Shown here: in pieces, positions 11,848-23,334 of the stretch
Numbering within the stretch: the first letter of the stretch is position 1
Layout of the letters: every line of letters starts with the position of its first letter
The notes under the pieces: generated by a model
Database searches by the model: none
Told to the model about the DNA's origin: nothing
What the model saw: only the letters and a program-made list of their open reading frames with translations
Position numbers and translations under genes: made by a program
Origin: Daphnia pulex
Taxonomy: Eukaryota > Arthropoda > Branchiopoda > Diplostraca > Daphniidae
DNA: 64,000 nucleotides
Direction: 5' to 3'
Assembly (NCBI RefSeq): GCF_021134715.1
Contig: NC_060026.1
Location: 15,739,001-15,803,000, forward strand

Positions 11848-12795
11848 TAATAACGTGATTTCGATCAACTTTTCCTGCCGCAGCCGGTTTTATTTGAATA
11901 TCAATTTACATGTTTGTCAGAAAAGGCCTGAGCCCGCAATGATATGATACCAAATCAAAATAAATTTTTGTTTTACTGAAGTGACAGAAGAAAGTCGTTA
12001 GACTAGCACGCAGATGTTAGCGATTCAAAAGATAAAAGTTAAAGGACAAATAACGAGTTGAGCCTCTTCTATTAACCTTTGCCTTACCAAAATTGGTCAA
12101 CAGAATAGGCGGTGGTTGACTTTCTTTTTGGGTGAGCGGTTTGACGAGGCCTTCATCACGATTCCCGAACTTAAAAAGAAAAATAACATATTCCGATACC
12201 AAAAAATGAGTATAGGCAAGTATTCCAGGCTGTCATCTCGCATTTGGTTCCTTTCATGCCGTGCACAAGTCACCGAGTCCCGCACTGTCACATCGTTTGA
12301 ATGAATAACTTTTCACGGCATCAATCAAATCTTTAAATGACGATGTACTTGAGGGGATAAACTTACAGGTGGTGGTTACACTCTGCTGTTTGTCCACCTC
12401 AAAGGCTCAAACGCGGAAATGTAAGTTAAAAGTAAAATTGATACAATTTAAAATAAATTTCTTTTCTTATTTTTATTTTTTAGAAACTAGTTTGAATGTC
12501 AAGAAAGGACTTGCTGGGCCGTCAACTTGCTGGTGAATCTCTTTCCTACATCAGAGACAGTGCGGCTATAATAAAAAAGAGTCCCACCCCTTAACCATGC
12601 GTGTCGTTTTCTCTCGCGTCCTTCTTTTGTCAACCAAGATATTCCCAATCGGTTGGAACTCTTTTCTTTTTTTCTTTTAGAAGTTGATCTACAGAGACCT
12701 AGAGGACCACATCTCGTCAGTATTACTTTTCTGTACGGTATTTAATTGTGTATTTCTTTTAACTATTTTGACATAATTAATCTAGATAGAGAACA
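11848..12795. other. Intergenic region with a duplicated fragment
   Basis: No coding sequence was recognised. About 80 bases from 12485 (starting ACTAGTTTGAATGTCAAGAA) recur at 18531. A pyrimidine-rich stretch ending TCTAG at 12785 suggests an acceptor for a leader exon of the next gene. Confidence 0.5.
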
Positions 12796-14108
12796 ATGTC
12801 GACAACCAGGCAGTCGGTTCGGCTCGGCTTTACTTTGTTAGTCATTACAACATTAGGTACTCTTATTACTGGGCACAATAATGGACGGGCCAATTTTGGA
12901 GAGTCAAAGCTTCGGTATCCAGTCGATAGATCCTGCTGACGATTGTGACCGCAACGAAGACGAGTATCTCAACCGACGTTATTTCAGGCTAAGAACCGAC
13001 GTCGTTAGTTACGACACTCGTGAAACGGACAGCGAGGAACAGACGGCGGCCGGAAATGTCAGCGGAGACGTTCGAACTCGAAGTCACGTCCGGGAATTCA
13101 AAAAAGTAGATGCTGTCCGCTGTTTGGATGCGTTGTCCGTCAAAAGAAATAGACGGCCAATGCACATAACTTTCATTGGAGACTCGACTGTCCGCCAACA
13201 CTTTGTCAGTTTCATTCGGGTTAGTTTCTATTGGTTTCTATTAATCTTTTCGCCTTTTAAATAAGCTTCAATCATCGTTGATTTTATTTATTTGTTTAGT
13301 GGATCCCGGATTACGATAGGAAGATTTCGAGAAATTCGACCATGTATGCCGAATATTATTTCCACGAAGACCGGAATATCTCGAGTCCGCTGATGGACGA
13401 TTTGCTGGTCTCTTTTTACTGGCGTCGTCTCATTAAAGAAGATTTGATCGCCGATTTTAAGCGATGGGCGTCAACTGACGACGACAATCAAGTCCCCGAT
13501 TTCATCCTTCTCGGAATAGATTTCTCATTATAAATATTTGGGTTGACCTGAGCTCTACTGTATTTTTAATTTCTATCATTAAAAGGAGTGACAGCTCACC
13601 ACATCGCCGAAAATCGCAATATCACTATCGAAATGTACGAGAAACTTTTGGAAAACGAGTTGATGCCGCTAATCAACAAGAGTCTGAACGCTCATCCTCG
13701 CCAAGAAATTATTTGGCTGCAGCAAAGTCCCACGATCCAAACTTTTCGTTCGGGAAGTGTTTATCCCGAATTAATTGCCAAGTACAACCAGAAAATTCGT
13801 CGCATTTTCAAGTAATTTTTAATTGTCTACTTCTACCTCTACAATTTGACATACCCATAGAACTACTTGTTTTAAAATGAAATCTACAAATGTCTGTTTG
13901 GGATATTGGCAGGAATACGAGAGTGGTTATGTGGGACGCCATTAACGCCGTCGTAGAAGAGTATGTCCGATCCTGCGCCCTGGCCAAATTGGAACGTCGA
14001 GACAAGGAGTGGTACTCTAAATGCAACGACTTTATCCATCCGGGATTCAGGGCTCTGTCTATTGGCACTCAGCTCATTATCAATCATCTCTGTGAAAAAT
14101 CTAGTTGA
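12796..14108 (+). CDS. PC-esterase / CAS1-type domain protein (possible glycan O-acetyl enzyme)
   Basis: Proposed exons 12796-12856, 12930-13219, 13300-13513, 13586-13811, 13913-14108; 987 nt, 328 aa. Exon 1 supplies a signal anchor (MSTTRQSVRLGFTLLVITTL); its 73-nt GT-AG intron restores the frame of the body. The GDS block ITFIGDSTVRQHF (about 98-110) holds the likely nucleophilic Ser, and the Asp/His partner is probably in CNDFIHPGFRAL near the C-terminus. This arrangement is that of the PC-esterase family, which includes the CASD1 sialic-acid O-acetyltransferase catalytic domain. Proteins of this fold add or remove acyl groups on sugars; which one this does is unknown. Intron 3 lacks a GT donor: homology-like continuity (FILLG then VTAHH) puts the boundary at 13513/13514 with a GA dinucleotide. 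So the gene either uses a rare site, carries a variant, or is damaged. AATAAA is at about 14171. Confidence 0.72.
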
Positions 14109-16356
14109 ACGACACTTAACTTCTTATTTTCCACCAATCCGTTTTGTAAATGTATGTGTATTAGCGCGTTCAATAAAGTTGTCGATTTAATTTCTATCGA
14201 TAATCGATATCTTACCAAACATAGCTAATTTGAATATTAGTGTCGTCTGCTACAGTCTTGTTCTTCACCAGTTTCGAAAAAGAGACCAAGTTTTCCTGCT
14301 TCTGCTGCACTTAATCCCACACACAGAAAAAGTTTAAGATTATGAAGAAAATGTGACGGTCACTATTTTGGTAAACGTACGTGGCTGCACGAAAAATTGT
14401 TGAACGAATAAAATGACTAAAATGTGGTCGTTCGTCGTGTGGACTCGTGGTGTTGACCAGTGTGGAGGCTCAAGGCTCTCCAACCATGCTGTTTGGCAGG
14501 TAAATTAAAGTGAGAATACAAATGCAATGATTTCGAGAGCTTGAATAGAAAAGTCAAACCTGTTTACAAATTGGTGAAATGTTCTAGTTCCTGACTGGCA
14601 TTTATCATGTAAGCCACCTGTCGATGCTTGGCAGTTTGTGTGCACTGCATAAACTTTTCCTTTGTGCAGATTTGAGGCCAGCCATCGTAATCACAAAATA
14701 TGAAAGTTTTATTTGTGCTGGCATTTGACCTGTCCTCAGTATTGTCACTAGGATAATGATTTGTGTTACTTTTATTCCTGCGACCTGCTAGATAGATTTT
14801 TATGTTGCAGGACCTGCATGAGTTAGTAGTGTATTAAAATGGACACACCTTACATTCTCCCATTTATCAAAAAATTAAGGTTTACCCACTGTCTCATTTT
14901 CTGCTTGCCAACAGCATTGTTGTTTATGTCTAAATATTTTTTCGTAACCCATTTTTTATTTTAGATAAACAGCATCCTTTTGGATTGGAGGAACTGCCGA
15001 TGTCAATCGAGTTACGGATGTCTTCTTCCCCTTCCGTTCAATCTCCTCTGTCCTCGTGTACACCCATGTGAGTGTGGGTGTATTCACGAGTCTGAGGCCC
15101 TTTTTTCCTATCCCGCCTGGTGTAATTCAACTTTGATGGTCTAAGCACCTGTGGATACCCGGCCGTATTTCCCAGGCTTTAAGGTAGGACAAACATTGAT
15201 CTTTGTTATTCTTTTTTGACTACTTGTTGTCGTTGATTATCAATCACTACATATAGTACGGAGTAACGATTATTTCTTCCTGAGCTAGGCTGCGGTTGAA
15301 TGGTTCTTATCGCCGTTTTTGTTCTCCTCAGTTAGGGCTCATTAAATATTTCATTTGAATAACGACTGTGGATCAGGCCCGTTTTTGTACCTCACGACTC
15401 ACTGACAGTAAATGTTGATAGGAGGTTACAATAACAATTTTTGTTTTGAATTCTTTTTCCTGGCATTTAACAACCATTCAACTGTTGACGTTGACATTGA
15501 CATCAACGTAATGTATAAAATCATCACCATTGAGTCATCAAACGATCGTGAATGGCCGACCCTGACACTTGGCATTCATCACCTGACATTAAACTGTAAT
15601 GTCTTTAATGATTAAAGACCACAAAACGAACGTCATCAAAGTTAAAAGAATCTTCGTTTAATTAACTATTAACACGACATGGTTCAACTCTTTGGTCTCC
15701 CAACATTTTGGTCATTTGAAATTGACAGTTTCGTCTTTTTTTGACACCGTGGTGCCGTGCGGGATTTACCGTTAAATTCACCTTTTTAAATTAAAACCAG
15801 CTTTTTTTGTGTTTTAAGATGCGGGGAATATTAAGCGATTCAGCGTTTATTTAATAAATGTGAAGTTAAGCTGCGATCGCCAATCAAATTGGATTTTTTT
15901 TTTAAATTTTTCTATGGGAAATTTTATCATCAGATCAAATCCCCTGCCCTTGATTTTGCAGATAGACGCGTGAATGTGCGTTCAGCCATGCACAACTATA
16001 ATGAGAATATAACTGTGAAAAGAGTTTGAAAAAATTTCAAATCATCAATGAATTTTCATTAGATGCAAATGAATTTTCTCACACTTTAGTCCAATCTGCA
16101 GTTAGTAAAAATGTGGCAATCAAAATTGGTTTTTTGCTGGTCGCGTCTAGAGTTTTGCAGATACAAACTTGAAATTCGTTTTGTGTATTCAGTAAGTGTA
16201 ATTACATCTACAGTTTAATTTTGGTAAAGAAATTCTTATTCCTAAATGAATTAGAGTCGAACGAATTTTCTCCCCCCCCCCCTTAAAATTCCCTCCTTCC
16301 CCAAAATTGCGTGTCGACGTTAAACAAAATGTTCGTGTCGCCGATAACGTTGAAAT
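14109..16356. other. Intergenic region, includes one arm of a segmental repeat
   Basis: About 2.2 kb without a supported gene. The stretch 14768-15300 is an imperfect direct copy of 17728-18235. Near 16270 there is a C-homopolymer of about ten bases. No open frame here has recognisable content. Confidence 0.5.
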
Positions 16357-17492
16357 TCAAAGGGACGACACAATTTCCTCCTCCAACATGAAACCCGTGA
16401 AATGGGTCTGGTGGAAAATGCTGTTGTCATACAAAGACGAGGATGAACCAGGAGAATAATCAATCTGCACCCAAAGTTGATCGCCTTTTTTCAAGTTCAG
16501 CGTCGACTGGAGGGTCAACGGACTGAACTGATAAACGGGGCCGTTTTCCTCGTCAACATAACTCGCCCCGATTCGTTTCCCGTTCAAATAAAGCAAAAAA
16601 TCAAAGAAAACAGCAGATGAAGAACGAAGTTCCGCCACTCCTGCGAAAGAGAAAAAATAAATTCCCGGTGCTGGTGCCGTGAATATCCCCGACGTCAAAT
16701 TCATGGCGTTTCCCTCGTTTACCCGCGCCAAATCGAACGGAATCGGAGTGAATTCTGTTGTAAACGAAGTATCTCTCGTGACGTAGAAATGGACGGGAGT
16801 CGATTTGACGTCGGCGAATCCGATCCATTTCTGGAAACCTTTTCAATCATTTATAGAATTAAAAATATATAATAATTGCAACTGAGTAGGCCCTTAGTCG
16901 TAAAAATACAAAACATTTACCTGCATCGCTAGGAAGTTTAGTGAAATCGCAGTAAACGGATTCCATCATCGCCGGTCCCATGACGAAATAAAATCCGTTC
17001 AGGGTGTGGCCGATCATTTTGAGATCCGCGCATGAAGACGGCAGTCCGTTGATGGCCACAGCCGATTGATTATCGCTAATTGGGACATAATCGGTTGCCG
17101 CTGCTGTGCTTTCATTTTTCTCTCGTAAAAAAGAAGTTAAAAGCGAATCTTGTTGTTCAACTTTGGCCTCCAGTTTTTCAATTTTGACTTCCAGTTGAAC
17201 ATTTCTGGCCTCTAGTTGAATTACTTTCAATGCCAAATCTTGTCTTAGTTCATTCTGTCAAAGAAAACAATAAGTGTTTTGTTTACCCACAGTGAAACTC
17301 TGAGTTAAACCCAAACAGTATAGGACTTACATTTAGTTCGAGTTGCGCCTCCAGTTGTGTCACCTTTTCTACAAGTCTCACTTCTAATTCTTGCAATTTA
17401 TCTTCCAAGGAAAATGGAGTAGGAGCAGAGGAACTAATTGTCCCGCAACTTAAAATTAACATTAAACCAAAAAAGACCGTTAAACGAGCCAT
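16357..17492 (-). CDS. Secreted coiled-coil C1q-domain protein
   Basis: Exons on the minus strand 17492-17331, 17254-16921, 16838-16357; 978 nt, 325 aa. The start is the ATG at 17492, followed by a cleavable signal peptide (ARLTVFFGLMLILSCG, then SSSAP). Residues about 32-100 are a leucine/glutamate-rich coiled coil likely to drive trimer formation (KLQELEVRLVEKVTQLEAQ, IEKLEAKVEQQ). A middle segment with paired Cys (SSCADLKMIGHTLNGFYFV, ESVYCDF) precedes the globular C1q domain (about 190-325): FADVKSTPVHFYVTRDTSF, NEGNAMNLTSGIFTAPAPG, IYFFSFAG, FTGFMLEE. Invertebrate C1q-domain proteins are secreted and often bind glycans or microbes; the ligand here is unknown. The gene lies between two arms of a segmental repeat. 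Confidence 0.9.
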
Positions 17493-19180
17493 TTTTTCTT
17501 CGATTCTCTTTGCAACGAAAGCGACACGTAACAATCGACAGAATAACTCACTTTGTAGTTTGAATACCTTTTGTGCGGTGTTATCAATCGCCTATCTTGC
17601 AACGAGTCAATAAAAGATAACTACAGATACTTTTGATCCGAGATTTTTATTCTTGAGCAAAAATATTTGTTTTATGATGACTCAAATAGTTACGTCACTA
17701 TTATAATCTCAGTATCATTGCTTGGGATTTTTATTCCTGCGACCTGCTAGATATTTAAGTGATGCATGACTTGCATAAATGCAGCGCATGCAACCTTAAA
17801 TTCTGCTGTTTAATTACAATCAAGGTTTACCAATTGTCTAATTTTTCAAATTTTTCTTACTTGTTGTTTATGTCTAAATATTTTTCGTAACCTATTCCTT
17901 TATTTTTGAATTTTTAGATAAACAGCATTAGCAGCAACAGCAGTGATTGGAGAAACTACCGATGGCCACGTATCTCTTCTTCCCCTTTCCTTGTATCCCC
18001 TCTGTCCTCGTGTACATTCATGTGTGTGTATTCACGAGGACGCCCTTTTCCCTATCCCGCCTGGTGGACTCAACTTTTCAGCGGATATGGATGGATCACT
18101 TGTGGATGTCTGGCCGTATTTCCCAGTCATAAAGGTAGGAAAAACATTTATTTCTATTCTCGATTTTGATTATTTAGTTGCGTCGATTGTAAATCATGAC
18201 ATGGTACGATTATTCCTGAGCTAGGCCGTTGAGTGGATCAACTGTTTTCTCTTGCTATATTTATTGACTCAGTCAGGGTTCATTTTGAACTAACTCATTT
18301 GTAGAACGACTTCATATCAGAAGCTTGTTTTAAGTATTTTTCAAATTTGATAAATAATCCAATCCGAAAGAGGAACCTGCCGCCACTCCGGCACCTTCTC
18401 TTTCCATCTTGTTTTACTCTTTATTATTTTCTTATGGTTTAATATTCTAGATAGTGGAAAAGTGTGAACCTCGTCTGGCCATATCGAACGATATTGTGTT
18501 AAAATTTCGCAGCCCCTTTTTTTTAAATCAAACTAGTTTGAATGTCAAGAAAGGACTTGACGTGCAAAGAGAAAGTCGTGAGCGTCGCTGTCAGCGTCGC
18601 TGTCGAATCAATGTGTCTCACATCAGATATGGAAATCAAGGGTGACTTGTCTCAAAACGAGTTGGGTTCCTTAACCTATTTAGACCCTCATCACTTTCTC
18701 TCTCTTCTTCTTCTTCTTTTTACCGTGTCACCAAAGTTCAGTGTTCCGCTTTGATTGGACTCGTTTTTATTTTAAAGGTCATCAACACGCACATCGAGTA
18801 GTAATATCCTCTACACTTTCACCTTGAAAAAAGAGATGGGACGATTATTTGGGCCTCATTATAAATATTATAAATCTAGTCAAACTACTAAGCGCGCCCA
18901 ATCCTTATTATCTTATTGTAACATAACTGAGGGACGCTGAAGAGAAAACACTGTGGAATAACTAGTAGGGCGATTGTACAATGGACAACACGGATGTTCA
19001 TGAACGAATGTGTATTTATGCGTTAGCCGCGTATAACGCCCTCAAAATGCACCGGGGATAAGTCGTTCCGTAGTTGCGCAATTCCGGTGAAATGTATTTT
19101 TGTTTCTCTGCCGCACTGAATTCTCATTTACAATAAAAATTTGATTTCGTATACAAAATTGATTAATAAGGGCCGTTTAA
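17493..19180. other. Intergenic region, second arm of a segmental repeat
   Basis: No supported gene. 17728-18235 repeats 14768-15300 imperfectly in the same orientation, and about 18531-18625 repeats 12485-12560. Open frames within the repeat are not conserved between the arms, so I do not call them coding. Confidence 0.5.
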
Positions 19181-20533
19181 TCAGCTGGGTAAGTTGCAGT
19201 TGACTGGATCGTCGACCCACCACTTGAGAATGTCGTCGTAGACGCGCGGCGGGAGTTGGTCGTCATTGGCCAATTGGCAGAGGCGACACCAGCCGCGTTT
19301 CTGATACAATTCGACGGTAAAATCCCGTCGCCAGTCAAAGTAGCGGGCGTACAGCGAGTCGGCCTTGTCCAGCAGCAAAAGATAATCGGCGAGTTGTTTG
19401 GGCGATGCGAAATCGTTGACGTCGATAAACGAATGGGGCGGGGCGAATTCCGTGTAGTCCACTCCGCCCTTGACAATCTGAAATCATTTTTAAAAATAAT
19501 TTCGTTAAAAATGGTTCTAATTAAATAAGAATTTCAAATCGACTTACAGGTACTGCATCGTACAATAAGCCGACCATTAGCTTTTCTGTTACGTAATCGG
19601 TGCACAGGGAATTCTCGAATCCGATGTAAAACTTGTAATGGTCGCGGACCATTTCCCGGCCGCGGGTCTGATCGGCGCAGCTCAAATTGCCGCACTTGCC
19701 GTAAATGTCGACCGGAATGTATCGGATGAGCTCCTTGACGTAATCCTCTCGTCGGCCGGACGTCACGCAATTCGACACGAACCAGGCGGCTAATTTCTTC
19801 TTGCTGGAAATATTGACGGGCGGATAATTCCGGCGATGGGGCGTCGGAGCCGATCCAGCTGGGCGAGATTTGGGATAGACGGAAGAGGCCGTGCTGTTTG
19901 GGATGGGCACAACTATTCCGTAAGCGTCTCGATTGACAATGTCCGAATCCAGGCGGTACGTCATGGTCCAGTTGAAGAATCCGTAGCGGGTGCGGTTGTA
20001 TAAAAGCGGAAGCGGGTCCGTGGTGGCCGGCGATTCCATTTCGTAAAAGACGAATCGCTGGTGGGCGAAACGATATGGCGGCAAATCGGTGAGGTTCATT
20101 TGCTGGACGGAGAAGATGACGACGTCACTTTGATTGAACAACGTCCGGTCGTTGGTGAGGTAACACGTCGCTGTCGGGCATTTGGCGTCGAGAAACGGTT
20201 GCTGTCCAAATCCGAACAGGAAATCTTTGATACCAAAGAAACTGTTCCAGTACAAAATCGTTTTGAGGGCCGGCGGCCCAGCTTCTTCCTCCTCAATGTC
20301 GTTGAATGGCATCAATTTCTCCTCCGTTTCAATCACTTTATCCTCCTATACGTCAATTAAATGAAATTGATTATTAATTACGGAAGTTTAAAATAAAACG
20401 AGGGTCGTACCTGGTTGAAATCCAGTTGGCGAACGCCGATGACGAAAACAAAACAGAACAAGAGGATCAATAATTTGTGTTTTCTGCGCCATAGGCCCGC
20501 CACTAAATGAAATGACGACTCTGACCACTTCAT
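19181..20533 (-). CDS. Alpha-1,3-fucosyltransferase (GT10), third copy
   Basis: Exons on the minus strand 20533-20411, 20345-19548, 19477-19181; 1218 nt, 405 aa. The short first exon starts at the ATG at 20533 and encodes a basic N-terminus and a signal anchor (KLLILLFCFVFVIGV, about 21-35). Both introns are phase 0 with GTACGA/TATAG and GTAAGT/TTCAG ends. The catalytic domain has HQRFVFYEMESP, FNWTMTYRLDSD, AAWFVSNC and the GDP-fucose block FENSLCTDYVTEK, then PVIVKGGVDYTEFAPPHSF. Function as for the other GT10 copies: fucose transfer in the Golgi lumen. It lies 16 kb from the other two, separated by sulfotransferase and esterase genes. The insert of about 25 residues before NISSKKKLAAWF is Pro/Ser-rich. 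Confidence 0.92.
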
Positions 20534-21858
20534 TTTAGTGGAAAATGCTAGAGAATAGGATGTTTTTTTTTTCTTTTCTTTCTTCCAGCTGCAAGAGAAG
20601 TTGAATGGACACTGGATTTCAACTCGAATGTGTACAGGCGCGGCTGAAATAAAAGGAGGGCGATGGAAGCTGATTTAATTTGGCTTGACTCGTAGTGTCT
20701 TCCATTTTTATCAAAAGGCCTGAAATATTTGATTGTTTTTCACCTCTCGTTTTTGATTCATCGCGTGAAAAACGCAAAGCAGTTAGGAGAATGATTTCAA
20801 AAAAGTAATTGAGGAAATGGGGAAGATATTGTCAGGGCACGGTCTATGACGGACATCCGAGTCTAACGAGCGTGTATATACCATTATACCTGCATCCGGA
20901 ATTGCGCTGATTGATTCCATTCCAATATTATTTCCGGTGATGGACTTGAAAATGTTTTTGAAAATTTCAAATAGCAAATTGCAATTAAGAGCTCTGGGCG
21001 ATTCAACGCCAATTTGCTTACCATATTTTTTTGAAAAAAACGTGAGGGCTTCGTATCTTTGTCTTTTGATGGAAGCGCTATGACTACCTTTCCTCCCATC
21101 CACCGTCACAACCCATATCCATCCAATCCTTTCGGAGAACACATTCCTTTTCAAATTTTCTCCGAAATCGATTACTACCCCCTAGCTCTACACAAGACTA
21201 CGCCCACCATCTATTTTCCTTGCAATTGAGTACGGCGAAAAAATAGACGGCAGTTGGCCACCTTGACACGTATGTCAAGAATACAACGAAAGGGGTAGGT
21301 CAAATGGTCGGGGGGAGTATTTCACTATTTGTATGGCCTTTTCCTGTTATTTCGCAACGGTTTTAACTTTAACCCTTTCCTCATTTAAATTGTGCGCCAA
21401 ACAATTTATCATGAAATATGTTGAATTAATTGAGACCGGCGAAGAAAGACGGCAGTCGGCAGTAGACGGTAGTAGTTGGTCACCTTGATGGATGTCAAGT
21501 ACACAATTAAAGGGGCAGATATAACAAGGTCGCTGAGGAGAATTTGTTGGGCGTTTTCCTGTATTTTCGAACGGTTTTATTTTGTACCCTTTTTCTTTGC
21601 ATGAATAGCAATACCGTGCGCCAAACAGTTTCTAATGTTTTCACGTCTCTTTCAGCGCTTCATTTCACAGGATGCAATAGCTCACACGATTTGGTAAAAA
21701 TGTAATTTTCTAATATTGCCACAGTAGCTTTGGAAATGGACAAATTTAAAGCGATTTTAGAAGCACAATTAATCGTCAGGTAATATTTTTAAAATAATAG
21801 TACATTTCTTTTTTCGTCGCCAATGTCGTAATACAGAAAAGAAAAAAATACCGGTGAT
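20534..21858. other. Intergenic region with a diverged direct repeat
   Basis: No supported gene. Two diverged copies of a roughly 200-bp unit lie head to tail at about 21229-21420 and 21437-21640, sharing the blocks GACGGCAGT, CACCTTGA, ATGTCAAG, TTTTCCTGT and GTGCGCCAAACA. Confidence 0.55.
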
Positions 21859-23334
21859 CTAAGCCTCGTCCTCAAATATTCTAAAGCCGTAGAGAAAATC
21901 TTGAACGAAGACGACTTCACGCGAGTATGGCATTGAAAACATTCCGAATTTGATGAAATTGTTGCCCTCCATCAGTCGGGATATGCCGGGTTCACCTTCA
22001 GGAGTGTGATTCCACTCCACTGTTAATGTCTTTATTCACGCACAAATGAGTTTACGTTATAGAAGATAATTCTTTATTTTTATGATCTTGTTTTTACCTG
22101 GACGTAAATTTTGTGCCACGGAATAATTTTCAATATTTTGTACTCTGACCCCTCGACGTCGAGACCAAAGTAATCGACGTGGGTCCTGCCAATGGCGAGA
22201 AGGATGGAATATAGCGGGAAACATTGAACCTTGTAAATGTCTTTAGTGTCGTTTACAGCCGATCCATCTAGGATTCCCAACATCTCGTTTGATTGCTGAT
22301 CTTCATTAATTTCCTTTGGCGCAACAACAAAACTCCCTGCCGAGACGGAGCCGTTGTAGGTAACCTAATCAAGACACGCTAATTTTTCAAAAGCCATTTT
22401 GATTGCCATATTATAATAAAGGACTTACTTGCATTGGATAAGGTTTCGTGCTAAGACAAACGGGTGAAGTATAAGCTTTGCGATTCCGTCTTATCAGTCG
22501 GCTGTAGGCTTGTTTATCAGCTTCTATGAGCAATCCTGTCCAGCCAAGTGATCGTTCCATGTACAAAGTGTTTGATAGGAATTCGCCGTCGTAACCACCG
22601 CACTCGATGAAAAAGCCGTTGACCTTAAACGGCAAAAATTAAATCGATTTGATAGCTATGGTAATTGTCTTAATTATCTGAATTAATTATTCTTTGAATC
22701 AGACTTTATTCTGCAGTATTCTTAGAATAGCTTTAGATTGGCCGTCGGAAGGATCGATCGTTTCGGGATGGTCCATTTGATACGGGACTCTTTTGGGTGC
22801 TGGTGGGCGGAGGTAATTGGTCTGAATTAAATGAACAACACACGGATGATCTTGCTGCAACTGATTTGCGTTAGCGTAGTCTGAAATCGAAATGGGTTTA
22901 TGTGGTGTGTCACACTGTTACAGGTCATAGCCTCATAATACCTACGGTGCAATCAACCGAGTACTCGTCCACTGGGGCCTTGGACCATTCCTTGCCATAG
23001 GTCTCTTCCATTAGATTGTATTTATTTGAAGATGGTTTGTCAGTAGTCTTATTTGTTAGTTTAACGGATTCTGTAAAGCTCTAAGATTTAGGAATATAAT
23101 TTTATTTCCCCACAAACAGCTAGTGTAACGATTGAAAGGCAGATCTAAACTCTCTTAATTCATTAGTCTTACCTGTTGATGCGAGTCAGACAGCTCATTC
23201 TCATCTCTAATTATTTGTTTTTCAGAGTTGAACTCTCTCATGAGACTAAACACATAGTGCAACGACAGCAACAAAGCAAGGGACACTACGAGACGCAGGA
23301 CGGCTATGAGAGTCGAGGAATGTAAACGCACCAT
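21859..23334 (-). CDS. Star-like membrane protein with FkbM methyltransferase-like domain
   Basis: Exons on the minus strand 23334-23173, 23080-22942, 22880-22705, 22623-22429, 22364-22098, 22029-21859; 1110 nt, 369 aa. The start is the ATG at 23334 (MVRLHSS), giving a type II anchor at about residues 10-30 (VLRLVVSLALLLSLHYVFSL). The lumenal part contains the FkbM-like fold: GFFIECGGYDGEFLSNTL and ERSLGWTGLLIEAD (about 160-190), then DYFGLDVEGSEYKILKIIP (about 285-303). This layout is that of arthropod Star-like proteins; Drosophila Star helps move EGF-family ligands through the secretory pathway. Whether it methylates anything is unknown. The exon 3 donor GTCTGA is weak but frame-preserving. 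It differs from the single-exon METTL24-like gene at 4810, so the two are separate branches of the same fold. Confidence 0.85.

Noticed and set aside
12881-13264. Start of the PC-esterase-type gene at the ATG at 12881
   Set aside because: It would lack any signal sequence; the 12796 start with a 73-nt GT-AG intron gives a signal anchor and restores the frame.
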